Shown: positions 1 to 9,773 of the stretch, piece by piece | Numbering within the stretch: the first letter of the stretch is position 1 | How the letters are laid out: the number at the start of each line of letters is the position of its first letter | Assembly: GCA_029556545.1 (NCBI GenBank) | Contig: JAKQEQ010000098.1 | Span: forward strand, 20,998 to 84,997 | DNA length: 64,000 bases | Direction of reading: 5' to 3' | From: Candidatus Hydrogenedentota bacterium | GTDB taxonomy: Bacteria > Hydrogenedentota > Hydrogenedentia > Hydrogenedentales > JAGMZX01 | Made by a program: the position numbers and the translations under genes | Notes under the pieces: model-generated | Told to the model about the DNA's origin: nothing | Seen by the model: only the letters and a program-made list of their open reading frames with translations | Databases searched by the model: none

Positions 1-482
1 AACAACCAGAATCCGTAATCGAGCCACAGGCCCTTGAAGCCGACGAAGGTTTCGGCTTCATCGGGGTTCGTCCAGGGATACAGCGCGCTCCCGGCGATGA
101 GCACGATCAGCGTGCACGCCAAGCCCATCGGCAGCAGGTGCGCAAACGCTTCCGGGATACGCCGGAGGGCCACGCCCCAGCCCGCGCCCGAGACGTAAAG
201 TGTCGCGATCAGGAACAGCCCGGCCAGCGACAGCCCGACAAGGTATTGGCTCGTCAACAGCAGGCTTGCCCACGCGCGCTGCGGCGCCAGGGCCAGCCCC
301 GCGACGAGCGCGATCACGCCCAGCGCCGCCAGCACGTTCATCGCCCGCCGCGTGCGCGCGGCAAGCCGAAAACGGGTCAGGCGCTCGACGGTCGCGGGCG
401 CGGTCAGATCAAGCAGCGGGCCGTGCGCGTGAGCATCGTGACCGTTTCCCTTGCCGTCGTAACAGGTCACTTCGCCGCTCAT
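1..482 (-). CDS. actF: Alternative complex III subunit ActF, cut by the window edge
   Basis: This is the 5' part of a gene running off the left edge; the reading frame stays open for 160 codons. The product starts MSGEVTCYDGKGNGHDAHAH, a His-rich soluble start, followed by at least three hydrophobic segments (about residues 45-62, 71-90 and 108-125) and the end of the segment near GLWLDYGFW. In alternative complex III, ActF is the NrfD-like membrane subunit paralogous to ActC that helps bind quinol. Its ATG overlaps the TGA of actE (ATGA), so the two are translationally coupled. Identity rests mainly on its place after actE and on the hydrophobic profile; the diagnostic C-terminal part is outside the window. 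Confidence 0.82.
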   Translation of the reverse strand, partial: MSGEVTCYDGKGNGHDAHAHGPLLDLTAPATVERLTRFRLAARTRRAMNVLAALGVIALVAGLALAPQRAWASLLLTSQYLVGLSLAGLFLIATLYVSGAGWGVALRRIPEAFAHLLPMGLACTLIVLIAGSALYPWTNPDEAETFVGFKGLWLDYGFWL

Positions 483-1102
483 GGTTGGGCCTCCTCGTTG
501 GATCGGGCCGCGGCCCGCTGCTGCATCGCGCGCACGTGCAAGACCGCGTTCCACCGGTCCTCGGGCGACACCTGCGCTGCATACGACGCCATGTTCCCTT
601 GTCCGTAGGTCAGCACGTGGAACATCTGCCCGTCCTTCATGTGCACCGCGTGCTCGGCCAGCAATGACGGCGGCGGCGGGTAGCCGCGCAACGCCACCGG
701 GCCGTCTCCGTTGCCGGTCGGGCCGTGACACGGGATGCAGAAGGATCGGTATACCTGGTCGCCCCGTTCGAGATTGTGCCGGCTCTCGTCATCCGCGTCG
801 TCGCCCGCCGGAAGCGCGAAGGGATTCGCCAGTTCCTCGCCGGCGCGCAGCGCATCCTCCGGCGTCGCCGCGTAACGCAACGGCAGTGCGCCGCGCGCGA
901 TCGTGCCGGGGACGGGCGCCTGCAACGTCTGGCCGTCCGCGAACACGGGATTCGGCGCGAAGGCGTCGTAGGCGACCGAATAGACCATCTCGGGCAGGAA
1001 CATGTAATTGGGCCGCGTCGGGTCGCGCCGCATCGACACGGTCATGGCGACTGTGACGACTATGCCCGCGAACAACGCGATATTCAGGTGCGTTCGGCGC
1101 AT
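479..1102 (-). CDS. actE: Alternative complex III monohaem cytochrome c subunit ActE
   Basis: A 207-residue protein with an N-terminal hydrophobic anchor (about residues 7-23) and one c-type haem motif, CIPCH, in the context FCIPCHGPTGNGDGP. The segment YMFLPEMVYSVAYDAF just after the anchor is typical of ActE-type subunits. ActE carries an extracytoplasmic haem c that passes electrons from the complex to a periplasmic acceptor. It overlaps actF by four bases and abuts actD, whose stop codon touches its start. Length, motif spacing and position in actABCDEF order agree, so the call is firm. Confidence 0.9.
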   Translation of the reverse strand: MRRTHLNIALFAGIVVTVAMTVSMRRDPTRPNYMFLPEMVYSVAYDAFAPNPVFADGQTLQAPVPGTIARGALPLRYAATPEDALRAGEELANPFALPAGDDADDESRHNLERGDQVYRSFCIPCHGPTGNGDGPVALRGYPPPPSLLAEHAVHMKDGQMFHVLTYGQGNMASYAAQVSPEDRWNAVLHVRAMQQRAAARSNEEAQP

Positions 1103-1629
1103 CAGACCGCCTCCTCTTCCCGTTCTTCGACGTGCACGGCATTGAATTGCTCGCAGAGTCGCCGCACCGCGCCGGGGTCAAACGCGGCGTCCTCTTCCTC
1201 GATCACCAGGGCGAAGCGGTCGTCCGTCGTGCCCGGAAACGACGCGGTCGCCTGCTTCCCCGGCCAGAGCCGCGCGGAAATGAAGAGCGCAATGACGGTG
1301 CCGACGCCCGCGAACAACACCATGACCTCGAAGGTGACTGGCACGAACGCCGGGAGCGAGTTCCACGGCTTGCCCCCGACGTTGATCGGCCAGTCCACGG
1401 CGCTGGTCCAGAACTCGAACCAGACCTTGAACGCCGCGCCCAGCAATCCCAGCAGAAAGCACACGATGGGCAGCCGCGACGGGCGGAAACCCGCCGCCTG
1501 GTCGAGGCCGTGGACCGCGTAAGGCGCGAAGATATCGACGATCTTAAGCCCTCGGCGGCGCGCCGCCCGCGCAACTCCGAGGATGTCCTCCTCTCGCTCG
1601 TGAACGCTCAAGAATACGCGACGGCTCAT
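1102..1629 (-). CDS. actD: Alternative complex III membrane subunit ActD (DUF3341)
   Basis: A 175-residue protein. The N-terminal half is a soluble domain ([17 protein letters not shown], then [16 protein letters not shown]), followed by two membrane segments at about residues 52-72 and 97-118 and a short soluble tail. This is the ActD architecture, a structural subunit that packs against ActC. I chose the ATG at 1629 because it overlaps the actC stop (ATGA) and matches the usual family start; a longer open frame extends upstream inside actC but is a shadow of that gene. Confidence 0.88.
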   Translation of the reverse strand: MSRRVFLSVHEREEDILGVARAARRRGLKIVDIFAPYAVHGLDQAAGFRPSRLPIVCFLLGLLGAAFKVWFEFWTSAVDWPINVGGKPWNSLPAFVPVTFEVMVLFAGVGTVIALFISARLWPGKQATASFPGTTDDRFALVIEEEDAAFDPGAVRRLCEQFNAVHVEEREEEAV

Positions 1630-3053
1630 GTGCGGGCCTCCTCGAATGCTTCGGATGCGTGTCGGGTCTTGTCTGATTGGGAGTGGGGGAGCGGTGGCGC
1701 GCTGCGCCCGTGGGTGAGCACGCCCTTGACCTCGGCGATGGCGATAACAGGCAAAAACCGACAAAAAAGTATGAAACACGTGAAAAACAAACCAAAAGTG
1801 CCCAAAAGCGTTAATATCTCGATGAGCGTCGGCGTGTAGTCGGCCCAACTCGACGGCAGATAGTCCCGATGGAGGGACGTGACGATAATGACGAAGCGCT
1901 CGAACCACATGCCGATGTTGACGACGATGCTCAGGGCGAAGACCGCGACGAGGTTCGCGCGGACCCGCCGGAACCAGAGCAACTGCGGCGAAACGACGTT
2001 GCACGTCACCATGATCCAATAGGCCCAGGCGTAGGGTCCCATGGCGCGGTTCAGGAAGACGAACTGCTCGTAGGGGTTGCCCGAGTAGGCCGCCGTGAAG
2101 AACTCGGTGAGATAGGCCAAACCGACGATGCTGCCCGTGACGATGATGATCTTGCACATGGCGTCGACGTGGCGCAGGGTGAAGTAGTCTTCGAGTCCCA
2201 TGACCTTGCGCGCGATGAGCATGAGCGTGAGGACCATGGCGAAGCCGGAGAAGATGGCGCCCGCCACAAAGTAAGGGGGAAAGATGGTAGTGTGCCAGCC
2301 GGGGATGATCGACGTGGCGAAGTCCCAACTCACGATGGTGTGCACGGAGACGACGAGGGGCGTGGCGAGTCCGGCCAGGAGGAGATAGACGACTTCATAT
2401 CGAATCCAGGTGCGGTAGGAGCCGTTCCAGCCTAGGCTGAAGAAGGCCATGATCTTTTTCCGCAGACCCGCTTTCGCGCGGTCGCGGATGGTGGCGAGAT
2501 CGGGGATGAGCCCGACGTACCAGAACATCGCCGAGATCGTGAAGTAGGTCGAGATGGCGAAGAAATCCCACACGAGAGGCGAGCGGAAGTTCACCCAAAG
2601 CGGCCCGCGGTAGTTCGGGTAGGGGAATATCCAGAAGAAGAGCCAGGGGCGTCCCATGTGGATGAGCGGAAACAGCCCGGCGCACATGACGGCGAAGAGC
2701 GTCATCGCTTCGGCGGCCCGATTGACGGAGGTGCGCCACTTCTGGCGGAACAGGAACAGGATCGCGGAGATGAGCGTGCCGGCGTGGCCGATGCCGATCC
2801 AGAAGACGAAGTTCGTGATGTCGAAGGCCCAGCCGACCGTCCGATTCACGCCCCAGACGCCGATACCCGTTGCCATCTGATAGCCGATGGCCAGCATGCC
2901 GATGAGCAGCACGGTCGAGGAGGCCAGCAACGCCGCCCACCACAGGCGCGTCGGCTTGCGTTCGAGGAGGGCGCAAATATCGTTCGATACGTCGATGGGG
3001 CGCTTTTCCCCGAGAATCCAGGGGGTGCGCAGGGGCGCTTGCGCGTCAGCCAT
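1626..3053 (-). CDS. actC: Alternative complex III membrane subunit ActC (NrfD/PsrC family)
   Basis: A polytopic protein of 475 residues with about ten hydrophobic segments, matching the NrfD/PsrC-like quinol-binding subunit ActC. Family-typical stretches include [35 protein letters not shown] and [20 protein letters not shown]. It receives electrons from quinol and passes them to the iron-sulfur clusters of ActB. The start chosen is the ATG at 3053 ([19 protein letters not shown]), which overlaps the actB stop by eight bases. A longer frame to 3110 exists, but its extra residues come from a dispersed palindrome that also codes for the tail of actB, so it is unlikely to be real. Confidence 0.9.
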   Translation of the reverse strand: MADAQAPLRTPWILGEKRPIDVSNDICALLERKPTRLWWAALLASSTVLLIGMLAIGYQMATGIGVWGVNRTVGWAFDITNFVFWIGIGHAGTLISAILFLFRQKWRTSVNRAAEAMTLFAVMCAGLFPLIHMGRPWLFFWIFPYPNYRGPLWVNFRSPLVWDFFAISTYFTISAMFWYVGLIPDLATIRDRAKAGLRKKIMAFFSLGWNGSYRTWIRYEVVYLLLAGLATPLVVSVHTIVSWDFATSIIPGWHTTIFPPYFVAGAIFSGFAMVLTLMLIARKVMGLEDYFTLRHVDAMCKIIIVTGSIVGLAYLTEFFTAAYSGNPYEQFVFLNRAMGPYAWAYWIMVTCNVVSPQLLWFRRVRANLVAVFALSIVVNIGMWFERFVIIVTSLHRDYLPSSWADYTPTLIEILTLLGTFGLFFTCFILFCRFLPVIAIAEVKGVLTHGRSAPPLPHSQSDKTRHASEAFEEART

Positions 3054-6000
3054 GATGCCCGCTCCCTTCCGTCGCATGGGCGTCCCGCCCATGATTCTCT
3101 GCCTCGTCACTTGCCCGATTGCGCACCAGGGTCAGGTACGTGACCGAAGGCCGCTGGTTGATTTCGTCGAGGACGCGGAAGGCGCGCCCGCTCGCGATTC
3201 GTTTCGAGACGGCGCTCTCGGGGTCGTTCATGTCGCCGAATGCGATCGCGCCCGCCGGGCACGACTGTTGGCATGCGGGCTGGGTCATTGCGTCCGTCAC
3301 CTTGACGCCGAGCCGTTTCGCCTCGATCTTCGCCTCCTGAAGGCGCTGCACGCAGAACGAGCACTTCTCCATGACGCCGCGCGATCGGACCGTTACATCC
3401 GGGTTCAGCACGAGGTTTTCGACCGGGTCGTCGTGCCGGTACGTGAACCAGTTGAACCGGCGCACCTTGTAGGCGCAGTTGTTCGCGCAGTAGCGCGTGC
3501 CGACGCAGCGGTTATAGACCTGCGCGTTCAAGCCTTCCTCGGTGTGTACCGTGGCCAGCACGGGGCATACGTTCTCGCACGAAGCGTTGTCGCAGTGCTG
3601 GCACATCATCGGCTGATGCGCCACGTCCACGTCATCGCCTTCGCCCGAGTAGTAGCGGTCAATGCGCAGCCAGTGCATCTCGCGCTTGCGGCGCACCTCG
3701 TCCCTGCCGACGACGGGCACGTTGTTCTCCGCCTGACACGCGACCACGCACGCGCCGCACCCCGTGCACGCGGTGAGGTCCACGGCCATGCCCCAGTGAT
3801 GCCCTCGCTTCGGGTGATCGTCCGGGTAGAGGTCCCCCTCGAAAATGTGGTGCGCGTGCGGATGCCCGGCTTTCGGGTCCTTTGCGAACGCCCCGAGCGT
3901 GGTCTCGTGCAGGATGGGACGCCGCAGCCCGCCCGCGGGCGCGAGACGCGGCGGGACCGTAATGGTGTGATGCGTCTGTGTGCAGGCGAGTTCGACGCGC
4001 GTGCCCGTGGGCGTAACGGTCACGCCGCGACGTTCGTAGCGCACCAGCCCTTCCTCGATGCGCAGCAGCGGCCCCACGTCCTTGCCCACCAGCCCGTCCT
4101 CGCCAACGCTGGCACGTTTGCCGAACCAGTCCGGCCCGAGTCCGGCGAATCGCGCCGTCGCGGTTTGGCCGTAGCCGAGGGCCACGGCGACCACGCGATC
4201 ATGCTGGCCGGGTTGCACGCACACGGGCAGTTCGAGGGCCGCGTCGCCGGCGTCTATGCGCACGACGTCGCCGTCACGCACGCCGAGACGCTTCGCCGCT
4301 GCGACGGAGAGGCAGGCGTAGTTGTCCCACGTGACTTTCGTCACCGGGTCCGGCAGTTCCTGAAGCCACGGGTTGTAAGCGTGGCGTCCATCAAGTAGAC
4401 CGACCTTCGGGTACGCCGTGAGTGTGAAGGCAGCGGGATCGGGATCGGGGACAGGCAGGGGATCGGGGACAGGCACGTCTCGAAGACTCGCTTGTGCCAG
4501 TCCCCCTCGGAGGCGGGCAAAGCCGTCGTGCAGCGTTCGGTTCCAGAAGGTGTCGAAGGAGTCCGCGGTGGTCGCGCGCGGGTATACGTGGTCGCGCCAG
4601 TACGCGCGCAGGGTGTCATAGGCGTCCGCGGGCGCGCCCATCCACGCGTGCAGGCTCTCAAGGACGGAACGGGTCTGAAAGAGGGGTCGCAGCGCGGGCT
4701 GACGCAACGCGACGCCGCCGCTGACCGGCTCCGCGTCGAGCCAGGATTCGAGAAAATGGTGGTCGGGACACAGAAACTGCGCGGCAGCCGCCGTCTCGTC
4801 CTCCCGTTCGCCGCAATAAACGACCAACCCCGCGCGCCGCAGCAGTTCGGCGGAACACGCGCCGCCCGGAATCTCGTACACGGGATTCAGGCCGATGATC
4901 ACCAGCGCGGCAACGCGGCCTTCCTCGAGTTCCCGCAGCAACCCGGCGAGCGCGGCGTCGTTGCCCTGCTTCTGCATCGAGGGCCGCCGGATGTCCAGCG
5001 TCTTGCCGTAGTTGCCGAGCGCCTCGTTAATCAGATTGCACAGCCGCTGCGCCTCGGCGTCCTGGCTGCCGCACACGACCAGACTTCGGCCCCGCGCGTC
5101 GAGCAGGCGCTTGGCAAGCGCCTCCAGCGACGTTCGTAGTTCAGCCTTCAGGCTGTCTTCGGAGAAGGGGGACTGTCCCGCTTCTCCCGTTATGCGCCCG
5201 GCCAGCGCGCGCAACACGGAACTCGCCTCATCCGGCGCGATACGGCGGCGTTCGTCCGCCTTCGTGCCCGTGAGCGACATGCGGGACTCGAACTGGACGT
5301 GATACGACATCTTCGGCCCGTTATCGTCGAGCCGTCGGCCCGCGCTATACGCCGCCGTGAACGCGACCGGGCTGATCCACGTGCCAAGAAAATCCGCCTC
5401 GACGCTCACGATGACTTCCGCGCGATCAAAGCGATAGCGCGGCAGGACACGCGCGCCGTGGGTCGCCCCGTGTGCGTCGAGGATCGCCGCGACGGACAGC
5501 GGGTCGTAGACGACATGTGCGCCATCGGCGAAGGTTTCGAGAAAGCGGTCGATGCTCGCCTGCAGCGTGGGACTCGTCACAGTGCGCGAAAGGACCCGCA
5601 CCGCGCCGCCCGCGCGCCGCACTTCCTCGAACCGCGCCCGCAGCGCCTGATCCACCCCGGACCACGGGGTGTCGCGGCCCTCGATGCGCGCCCCGCGCAG
5701 CCGTTGCGCGTCGTAAAGACCCAGCAGCGCCGCCTGGCCCGCGGCGCACAAGCCACCGCGCGACAGCGGGTGTTCCGGCAAGCCTTCGATCTTGATGGGC
5801 CGCCCGTCGCGGCACTTGACCAGCGCGCCGCAGCCCGCCTCGCATGCGCCGCACACCGAGGCGTAGAACGCGGCGCGGCCGGGGGTCGTACCTTCAGGGT
5901 GGTTCAGGTACGGCAGCACGTGTTGTTCGGGGGCCTTGCCGCATCCCCCGGCCGTCGCCGCGGCGGAAAGCGCAAAACCCGCCGCCTTCAGGAAGTCCCG

Positions 6001-6126
6001 CCGATTCACATGGCCGGGCGGGGCCTCGATCCACGCATCGACGTCGCGCGCGTCTCCGCAATGCGCGCCGGATCCGCCCGACGCCTCGTCGGGACTCCGC
6101 CAATAGTGTTTCTCGTGCTGTCTCAT
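3046..6126 (-). CDS. actB: Alternative complex III iron-sulfur/molybdopterin-oxidoreductase-like subunit ActB
   Basis: A 1026-residue protein starting [11 protein letters not shown] with GGGAG upstream. A twin-arginine motif RRDFLK (residues 42-47) and a hydrophobic stretch give a Tat-type signal, so the protein should lie outside the membrane. The N-terminal two thirds is a molybdopterin-oxidoreductase-like fold. The C-terminal third is a ferredoxin-like domain with the cysteine groups [33 protein letters not shown] and CQQSCP, typical for several [4Fe-4S]/[3Fe-4S] clusters. Unusually, four N-terminal cysteines (C92, C95, C99, C127) are kept. Residues near 541-564 are encoded by a dispersed palindrome, and the last residues [14 protein letters not shown] come from another one. 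Confidence 0.92.
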   Translation of the reverse strand: MRQHEKHYWRSPDEASGGSGAHCGDARDVDAWIEAPPGHVNRRDFLKAAGFALSAAATAGGCGKAPEQHVLPYLNHPEGTTPGRAAFYASVCGACEAGCGALVKCRDGRPIKIEGLPEHPLSRGGLCAAGQAALLGLYDAQRLRGARIEGRDTPWSGVDQALRARFEEVRRAGGAVRVLSRTVTSPTLQASIDRFLETFADGAHVVYDPLSVAAILDAHGATHGARVLPRYRFDRAEVIVSVEADFLGTWISPVAFTAAYSAGRRLDDNGPKMSYHVQFESRMSLTGTKADERRRIAPDEASSVLRALAGRITGEAGQSPFSEDSLKAELRTSLEALAKRLLDARGRSLVVCGSQDAEAQRLCNLINEALGNYGKTLDIRRPSMQKQGNDAALAGLLRELEEGRVAALVIIGLNPVYEIPGGACSAELLRRAGLVVYCGEREDETAAAAQFLCPDHHFLESWLDAEPVSGGVALRQPALRPLFQTRSVLESLHAWMGAPADAYDTLRAYWRDHVYPRATTADSFDTFWNRTLHDGFARLRGGLAQASLRDVPVPDPLPVPDPDPAAFTLTAYPKVGLLDGRHAYNPWLQELPDPVTKVTWDNYACLSVAAAKRLGVRDGDVVRIDAGDAALELPVCVQPGQHDRVVAVALGYGQTATARFAGLGPDWFGKRASVGEDGLVGKDVGPLLRIEEGLVRYERRGVTVTPTGTRVELACTQTHHTITVPPRLAPAGGLRRPILHETTLGAFAKDPKAGHPHAHHIFEGDLYPDDHPKRGHHWGMAVDLTACTGCGACVVACQAENNVPVVGRDEVRRKREMHWLRIDRYYSGEGDDVDVAHQPMMCQHCDNASCENVCPVLATVHTEEGLNAQVYNRCVGTRYCANNCAYKVRRFNWFTYRHDDPVENLVLNPDVTVRSRGVMEKCSFCVQRLQEAKIEAKRLGVKVTDAMTQPACQQSCPAGAIAFGDMNDPESAVSKRIASGRAFRVLDEINQRPSVTYLTLVRNRASDEAENHGRDAHATEGSGHHG
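3075..3093. repeat. Dispersed palindrome, family B, at the actB-actC junction
   Basis: CATGGGC-GTCCC-GCCCATG, a 7-bp stem with a 5-nt loop. It codes for part of the actB C-terminus (HGRDAHAT) and lies just upstream of the actC start. Related copies occur at 19602, 20830, 20886, 27925, 27952 and 46876. Confidence 0.75.
4435..4505. repeat. Dispersed palindrome, family A, inside actB
   Basis: Positions 4458-4505 form an imperfect palindrome (arms GGGGACAGGCAC and GTGCCAGTCCCC, one mismatch) and are identical over 48 bases to 18850-18897 between moaA and moaD. A truncated tandem copy of the left arm precedes it (4441-4457). It lies in frame within actB and encodes a Pro/Asp-rich stretch ([14 protein letters not shown]). 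Confidence 0.85.
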
Positions 6127-6142
6127 GGACAACTCCCTGCGC

Positions 6143-6796
6143 TCAGTAATGACACGTCGTGCAATGCAGCGAAGCATTCACGGCTCGGCCCTGCACGCCC
6201 ACCGCGTTCGCTTGGCGATGGCAGTTCACGCACCAGCCCATCGCCAGGGTCTCGACCTGCCGCACCCGCTCCATCGTCTCGACGTTCCCGTGGCACTGCT
6301 GGCACGACACACCCGCTCCCACGTGTGCCCGATGGTCGAAGTAGACGAAATCGGGCAGGTTGTGAATCCTCGTCCAGGCGATGGGCCGCGTCGGCTTCGC
6401 CGGGTCCCGTTCCCGTTTCTCGTTCAGCCCCAGCGCCTCATACAACTTCGCGATCTCCGGCGAGACCACCGGCTCGACCGCGCGCCCCGCTTCCTTCGCC
6501 GCCGCTTCCTCCGCCTGAACCGCGCCCAGCGTCGCCGTCACGAACTCGTGGCAGTTCATGCAGACGCTCGCGGCGGGGACGCCCCCGTGCCGGCTCTTTT
6601 GCGCGCCCGCGTGGCAATAGAGGCAGTCCATGCCCAGTTCGCCCGCGTGCAGCCGGTGCGAGAACGCGATCGGCTGGGGCGGTTCGTAGCCCTGGTGATT
6701 ACCCGCCAGATTAAACGTGCGCGCCGCCCCCGTCAGCGCGAGCAGACTCAGCACGAGGCCGATCGCCAGCACATACGTTGCCGTTTCCTTGCTCAT
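6143..6796 (-). CDS. actA: Alternative complex III pentahaem cytochrome c subunit ActA
   Basis: A 217-residue protein with an N-terminal membrane anchor (about residues 8-25) and five c-type haem motifs: CLYCH, CMNCH, CQQCH, CVNCH and CTTCH. Five haems and this length match ActA, the multihaem subunit at the extracytoplasmic face that collects electrons from ActB/ActE. It is the first act gene, 43 bases after the narK-type gene and 16 bases before actB, all on one strand, so it probably shares the nar transcript. Confidence 0.93.
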   Translation of the reverse strand: MSKETATYVLAIGLVLSLLALTGAARTFNLAGNHQGYEPPQPIAFSHRLHAGELGMDCLYCHAGAQKSRHGGVPAASVCMNCHEFVTATLGAVQAEEAAAKEAGRAVEPVVSPEIAKLYEALGLNEKRERDPAKPTRPIAWTRIHNLPDFVYFDHRAHVGAGVSCQQCHGNVETMERVRQVETLAMGWCVNCHRQANAVGVQGRAVNASLHCTTCHY

Positions 6797-6839
6797 ACCT
6801 TTATCCTGTTCAGCACGTCGTCAACCAGCCTCCGGCCCG

Positions 6840-8159
6840 TCAACACGGTTTCTCACAGCCCTTGCGCCGATAGAACCACCAGTTGACGGCAGTATTTATA
6901 GCATAGAAGACTGCTATTACATAGAAGAATGCATTAGGCGACCCCGTGCGTGTGACGACCTCGCCCAGGCACACCCCGAATACAAACGGGCCATACGCCG
7001 CAATAGCGGCGGTCCACCCCAGCACGCCTCCCGCCTGCCGCGGCTCGAAGATCATCGGTATCTGACGAAACGTCGAGGCGTTGCCGATCCCGGAGAAGAA
7101 GAAAAGTCCCGCCATGCACACCACGAAGAACGGAAACTCCGCCGTCGAATCCGGCCTCGTGAAGAACGTGACCGCGATCGAACAGACCAACAATCCCACG
7201 CCGCTTACCTGCGTGATGACCGCGCCGCCCCACTTGTCGCTTGGCGGGCCGGCCAGCACGCGCACCAGTGAGCCGATGAGCGGCCCCACAAACGCGAAAA
7301 CGAGCGGATCCGGCGCGTTCTCGAATCCTCCATACAATTTCGCGATCAGCAACGGAAACGTGGCGGAGAATCCGGAGAAGGATCCGAAGGTCATGATATA
7401 GAGCGAGGTCATCAGCCACGTGTGTTTGTTCTTGAAGATGTCCAGTTGCTGCGTGAACGAGGCCTTTACCGGCACGCTCCGAAGATAGAACCAGGCGATC
7501 AGCCCGAGTGCGATTAGCAGAGGGACGTACCAGAACGTGGCGTTTTGCACCCAGATGGGCTTGCTCACGCCGTCCTTCGAGAAAGTCTGCGGTTCGCCGC
7601 CCAGGACCCCGAGCACGCTCACTCCGATGATCCACGGCGTTACAAACTGGGTCAGGCTCACCCCGAAGTTGCCGATCCCCGCCTGGAGGCCCAGCGCGGT
7701 CCCTTGCAGCCGTTTTGGGAAGAAGAGACTGGTGCTCGGCATGAACGACGAGAAATCGCCGCCGCCAAGGCCCAACAGCAACGCCAGCACCAGGAACAGC
7801 CAGAACGGCGTTTCAGGGTTCATGACGGCGAGGCCGATGCCCACGCAGGGCAGCACTTTGATGAGCGTGGCCGCGGTAATCACATTGCGCGTGCCGTAGA
7901 TCGGGATCAGGAACGTGTGGACGATGCGCAGCGTGCCGCCGGCCAGTCCGGGCATCGCGGCAAGCCAGAACAACTGCCGCTGAGAAAACGCGAAGCCGAT
8001 ATGGGGAAGCCGCACGACGATGGCGCTCATGGCGAACCACGTCGCGAAGGACAGCGTCAACGTGGCCGTCGTGATAATCAGCGTCCGCCACGCGACCCGT
8101 TTGCCGGTCGTCTCCCAGAATTCGGGATTCTCCGGTTCCCATCGTTCCAACGTTTTCAT
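6840..8159 (-). CDS. narK: NarK-type nitrate/nitrite transporter (MFS, NNP family)
   Basis: A 439-residue major facilitator protein with twelve predicted membrane segments. It carries the two nitrate signature regions, GIGNFGVSLTQF in the N-terminal half and SGIGNASTFRQIP in the C-terminal half, and begins MKTLERWEPENPEFW like many NarK proteins. It should move nitrate in and/or nitrite out to serve the cytoplasmic NarG active site. GGAG lies 7 bases before the ATG. It is the second of two adjacent NarK-type genes between narI and actA, an arrangement like the narK1-narK2 pairs of some nitrate respirers. Confidence 0.9.
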   Translation of the reverse strand: MKTLERWEPENPEFWETTGKRVAWRTLIITTATLTLSFATWFAMSAIVVRLPHIGFAFSQRQLFWLAAMPGLAGGTLRIVHTFLIPIYGTRNVITAATLIKVLPCVGIGLAVMNPETPFWLFLVLALLLGLGGGDFSSFMPSTSLFFPKRLQGTALGLQAGIGNFGVSLTQFVTPWIIGVSVLGVLGGEPQTFSKDGVSKPIWVQNATFWYVPLLIALGLIAWFYLRSVPVKASFTQQLDIFKNKHTWLMTSLYIMTFGSFSGFSATFPLLIAKLYGGFENAPDPLVFAFVGPLIGSLVRVLAGPPSDKWGGAVITQVSGVGLLVCSIAVTFFTRPDSTAEFPFFVVCMAGLFFFSGIGNASTFRQIPMIFEPRQAGGVLGWTAAIAAYGPFVFGVCLGEVVTRTGSPNAFFYVIAVFYAINTAVNWWFYRRKGCEKPC

Positions 8160-8195
8160 CCGACACTCCGCCTTACTCTCACCAGCCTCTAGCCT

Positions 8196-9746
8196 CTATC
8201 GTTCCCGCGGCTTCTGCCGCTCCATGGCATGCTCGATCTCTTCGATCTTGCTCATGAGTTCGGGGGCCGCTTCGCGTAGCATGCGCTGGACCACCCGGTG
8301 CATCCACCACAGGCAGATGCCAGAGAGAATCGCGAAAAACACCCAGCAGGTTGTCCAGATACCCGTCCACTCGAGGAGGTATCCGAAGATGATGGGGCAA
8401 ACGAACCCGCCGAGCCCGCCGAGCACGCCTACAATTCCGCCCACGACCCCGACCTCCTTCGGGAAGTACTCGGGGATATGCTTGTAGACGGCGGCCTTCC
8501 CGATGCCCATCATGATTCCGACAATGAATACGAGCGCGGTGAATATCCATACATTCGCCTGGAAGTAGATATGCGTTACGCCTCGCGCCAGCAGTTGTTT
8601 CTTGGCTACCTGATCGCCTTCGTGCACGACGGGCTCCTGCCATGACGACACCGTCGGCCAGACCAGAACCTGGTGCATTTTCTGTTCGGGAGTGAGGGCT
8701 TCTTCCTTGTCGGCGATGAGCGGATAGCGCGTGTTGCCGATCGCAATCTCGGTCGGGCTTACGGAAGTCACCACGCCGCCGCGCTTCGCCATTACGCCCC
8801 TGCCGGGCGACTCGATGTCCATGCGGGGCACGATGAGCAGCGTGCAGCAGATGAGGCAACTGCCCAGGACCCAGTACATCACGCGCCGCGCTCCCCAGCG
8901 GTCCGACATCCACCCGCCCAACGCGCGAATGACGCCTGACGGCAGGCTGAAGATCGAGGCCATCAGCCCGGCCATTGCCAGCGGCATCAAGTAGGCGTTC
9001 ACGTAGTACGGGACGAGCCACTGGGCCAGGGCGACGAATCCGCCGAACACCAGAAAGTAATAGAGCCCGAAGCGCCACACGCGCACGTGCCGCAACGGCC
9101 TGAGGCGCTGGCTGAAACTCGTGATGTGCGAGTCGTCCACCTTGCGCGAGTGCGAGAGGAGGAAGAACACAACCGCCATGACGACGAGCGCCGCGGCGTA
9201 GACGCGCGGCATGGTTCGCCACGCCTCGATGTCCTCACCATGGTTCGTGAGCCATGCGAGGAGCGTTGGCGCGCCCAGCGTCGTGAGCGCCGCGCCGGCG
9301 TTGCCCATGCCGAAGACGCCGAGGGCCGTGCCCTGGCGTTCCTTTGGGAACCACACCGACGTGTAGGCGATGCCTACGGCGAAGGACGTGCCTGCCAGAC
9401 CGAAGCCGAGACTCGCGAAGAAGAAGGACCAGAAGCCGTCCGCCATGCTCAGCAGAACCATGGGAATCGCGGAGACCAGCATGACCGCTGTGTAGACGAG
9501 CCTGCCGCCGTATTTGTCCGTCAGAATGCCGACGGGCAATCGGATAATCGAGCCGGACAACACGGGGATGCCGATGAGCCAGCCTATTTGGGATTCGGTC
9601 AATCGAAAGACCTGGTGCTCGACGAGAAACGTTACGAGCACGCCGTTGAGCATCCAGCAGGCGAAGCACACGGTAAACGCCACCGTATTCAGCGCGAGCA
9701 CAGTCAGCGCCTTGCCTGTGTCTTTCATGGCCCCGTTTTCCACCAT
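8196..9746 (-). CDS. NarK-type MFS transporter with an 85-residue extra domain
   Basis: A 516-residue major facilitator protein of the nitrate/nitrite porter group, with FGMGNAGAALTTLGAP as the N-terminal signature and the HIPEYFPKEVGVVGG and GGLGGFVCPI region in the second half. Compared with its 439-residue neighbour it has an insertion of about 85 residues (308-395) between two membrane segments. The end of the insert, VHEGDQVAKKQLLARG, looks like a lipoyl/biotinyl-type hairpin; its start (GRGVMAKRGGVVTSVSP) also fits a small beta domain. The ATG at 9746 has GGGA 8 bases upstream; an ATG at 9728 (MKDTGKALTV) is an alternative. Direction and substrate (nitrate versus nitrite) cannot be told from sequence. 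Confidence 0.86.
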   Translation of the reverse strand: MVENGAMKDTGKALTVLALNTVAFTVCFACWMLNGVLVTFLVEHQVFRLTESQIGWLIGIPVLSGSIIRLPVGILTDKYGGRLVYTAVMLVSAIPMVLLSMADGFWSFFFASLGFGLAGTSFAVGIAYTSVWFPKERQGTALGVFGMGNAGAALTTLGAPTLLAWLTNHGEDIEAWRTMPRVYAAALVVMAVVFFLLSHSRKVDDSHITSFSQRLRPLRHVRVWRFGLYYFLVFGGFVALAQWLVPYYVNAYLMPLAMAGLMASIFSLPSGVIRALGGWMSDRWGARRVMYWVLGSCLICCTLLIVPRMDIESPGRGVMAKRGGVVTSVSPTEIAIGNTRYPLIADKEEALTPEQKMHQVLVWPTVSSWQEPVVHEGDQVAKKQLLARGVTHIYFQANVWIFTALVFIVGIMMGIGKAAVYKHIPEYFPKEVGVVGGIVGVLGGLGGFVCPIIFGYLLEWTGIWTTCWVFFAILSGICLWWMHRVVQRMLREAAPELMSKIEEIEHAMERQKPRER

Positions 9747-9773
9747 CTCACGAATCCCGTTCTTCTCTAGCCT

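Noticed and set aside
138-1522. Several plus-strand open frames over the act genes
   Set aside because: They are Arg/Pro/Ala-rich shadows of actF, actE and actD on the other strand, with no family motifs or ribosome sites.
1102-2328. A 408-residue minus-strand frame starting inside actC
   Set aside because: Only the last 175 residues are actD; the upstream part is actC read in another frame.
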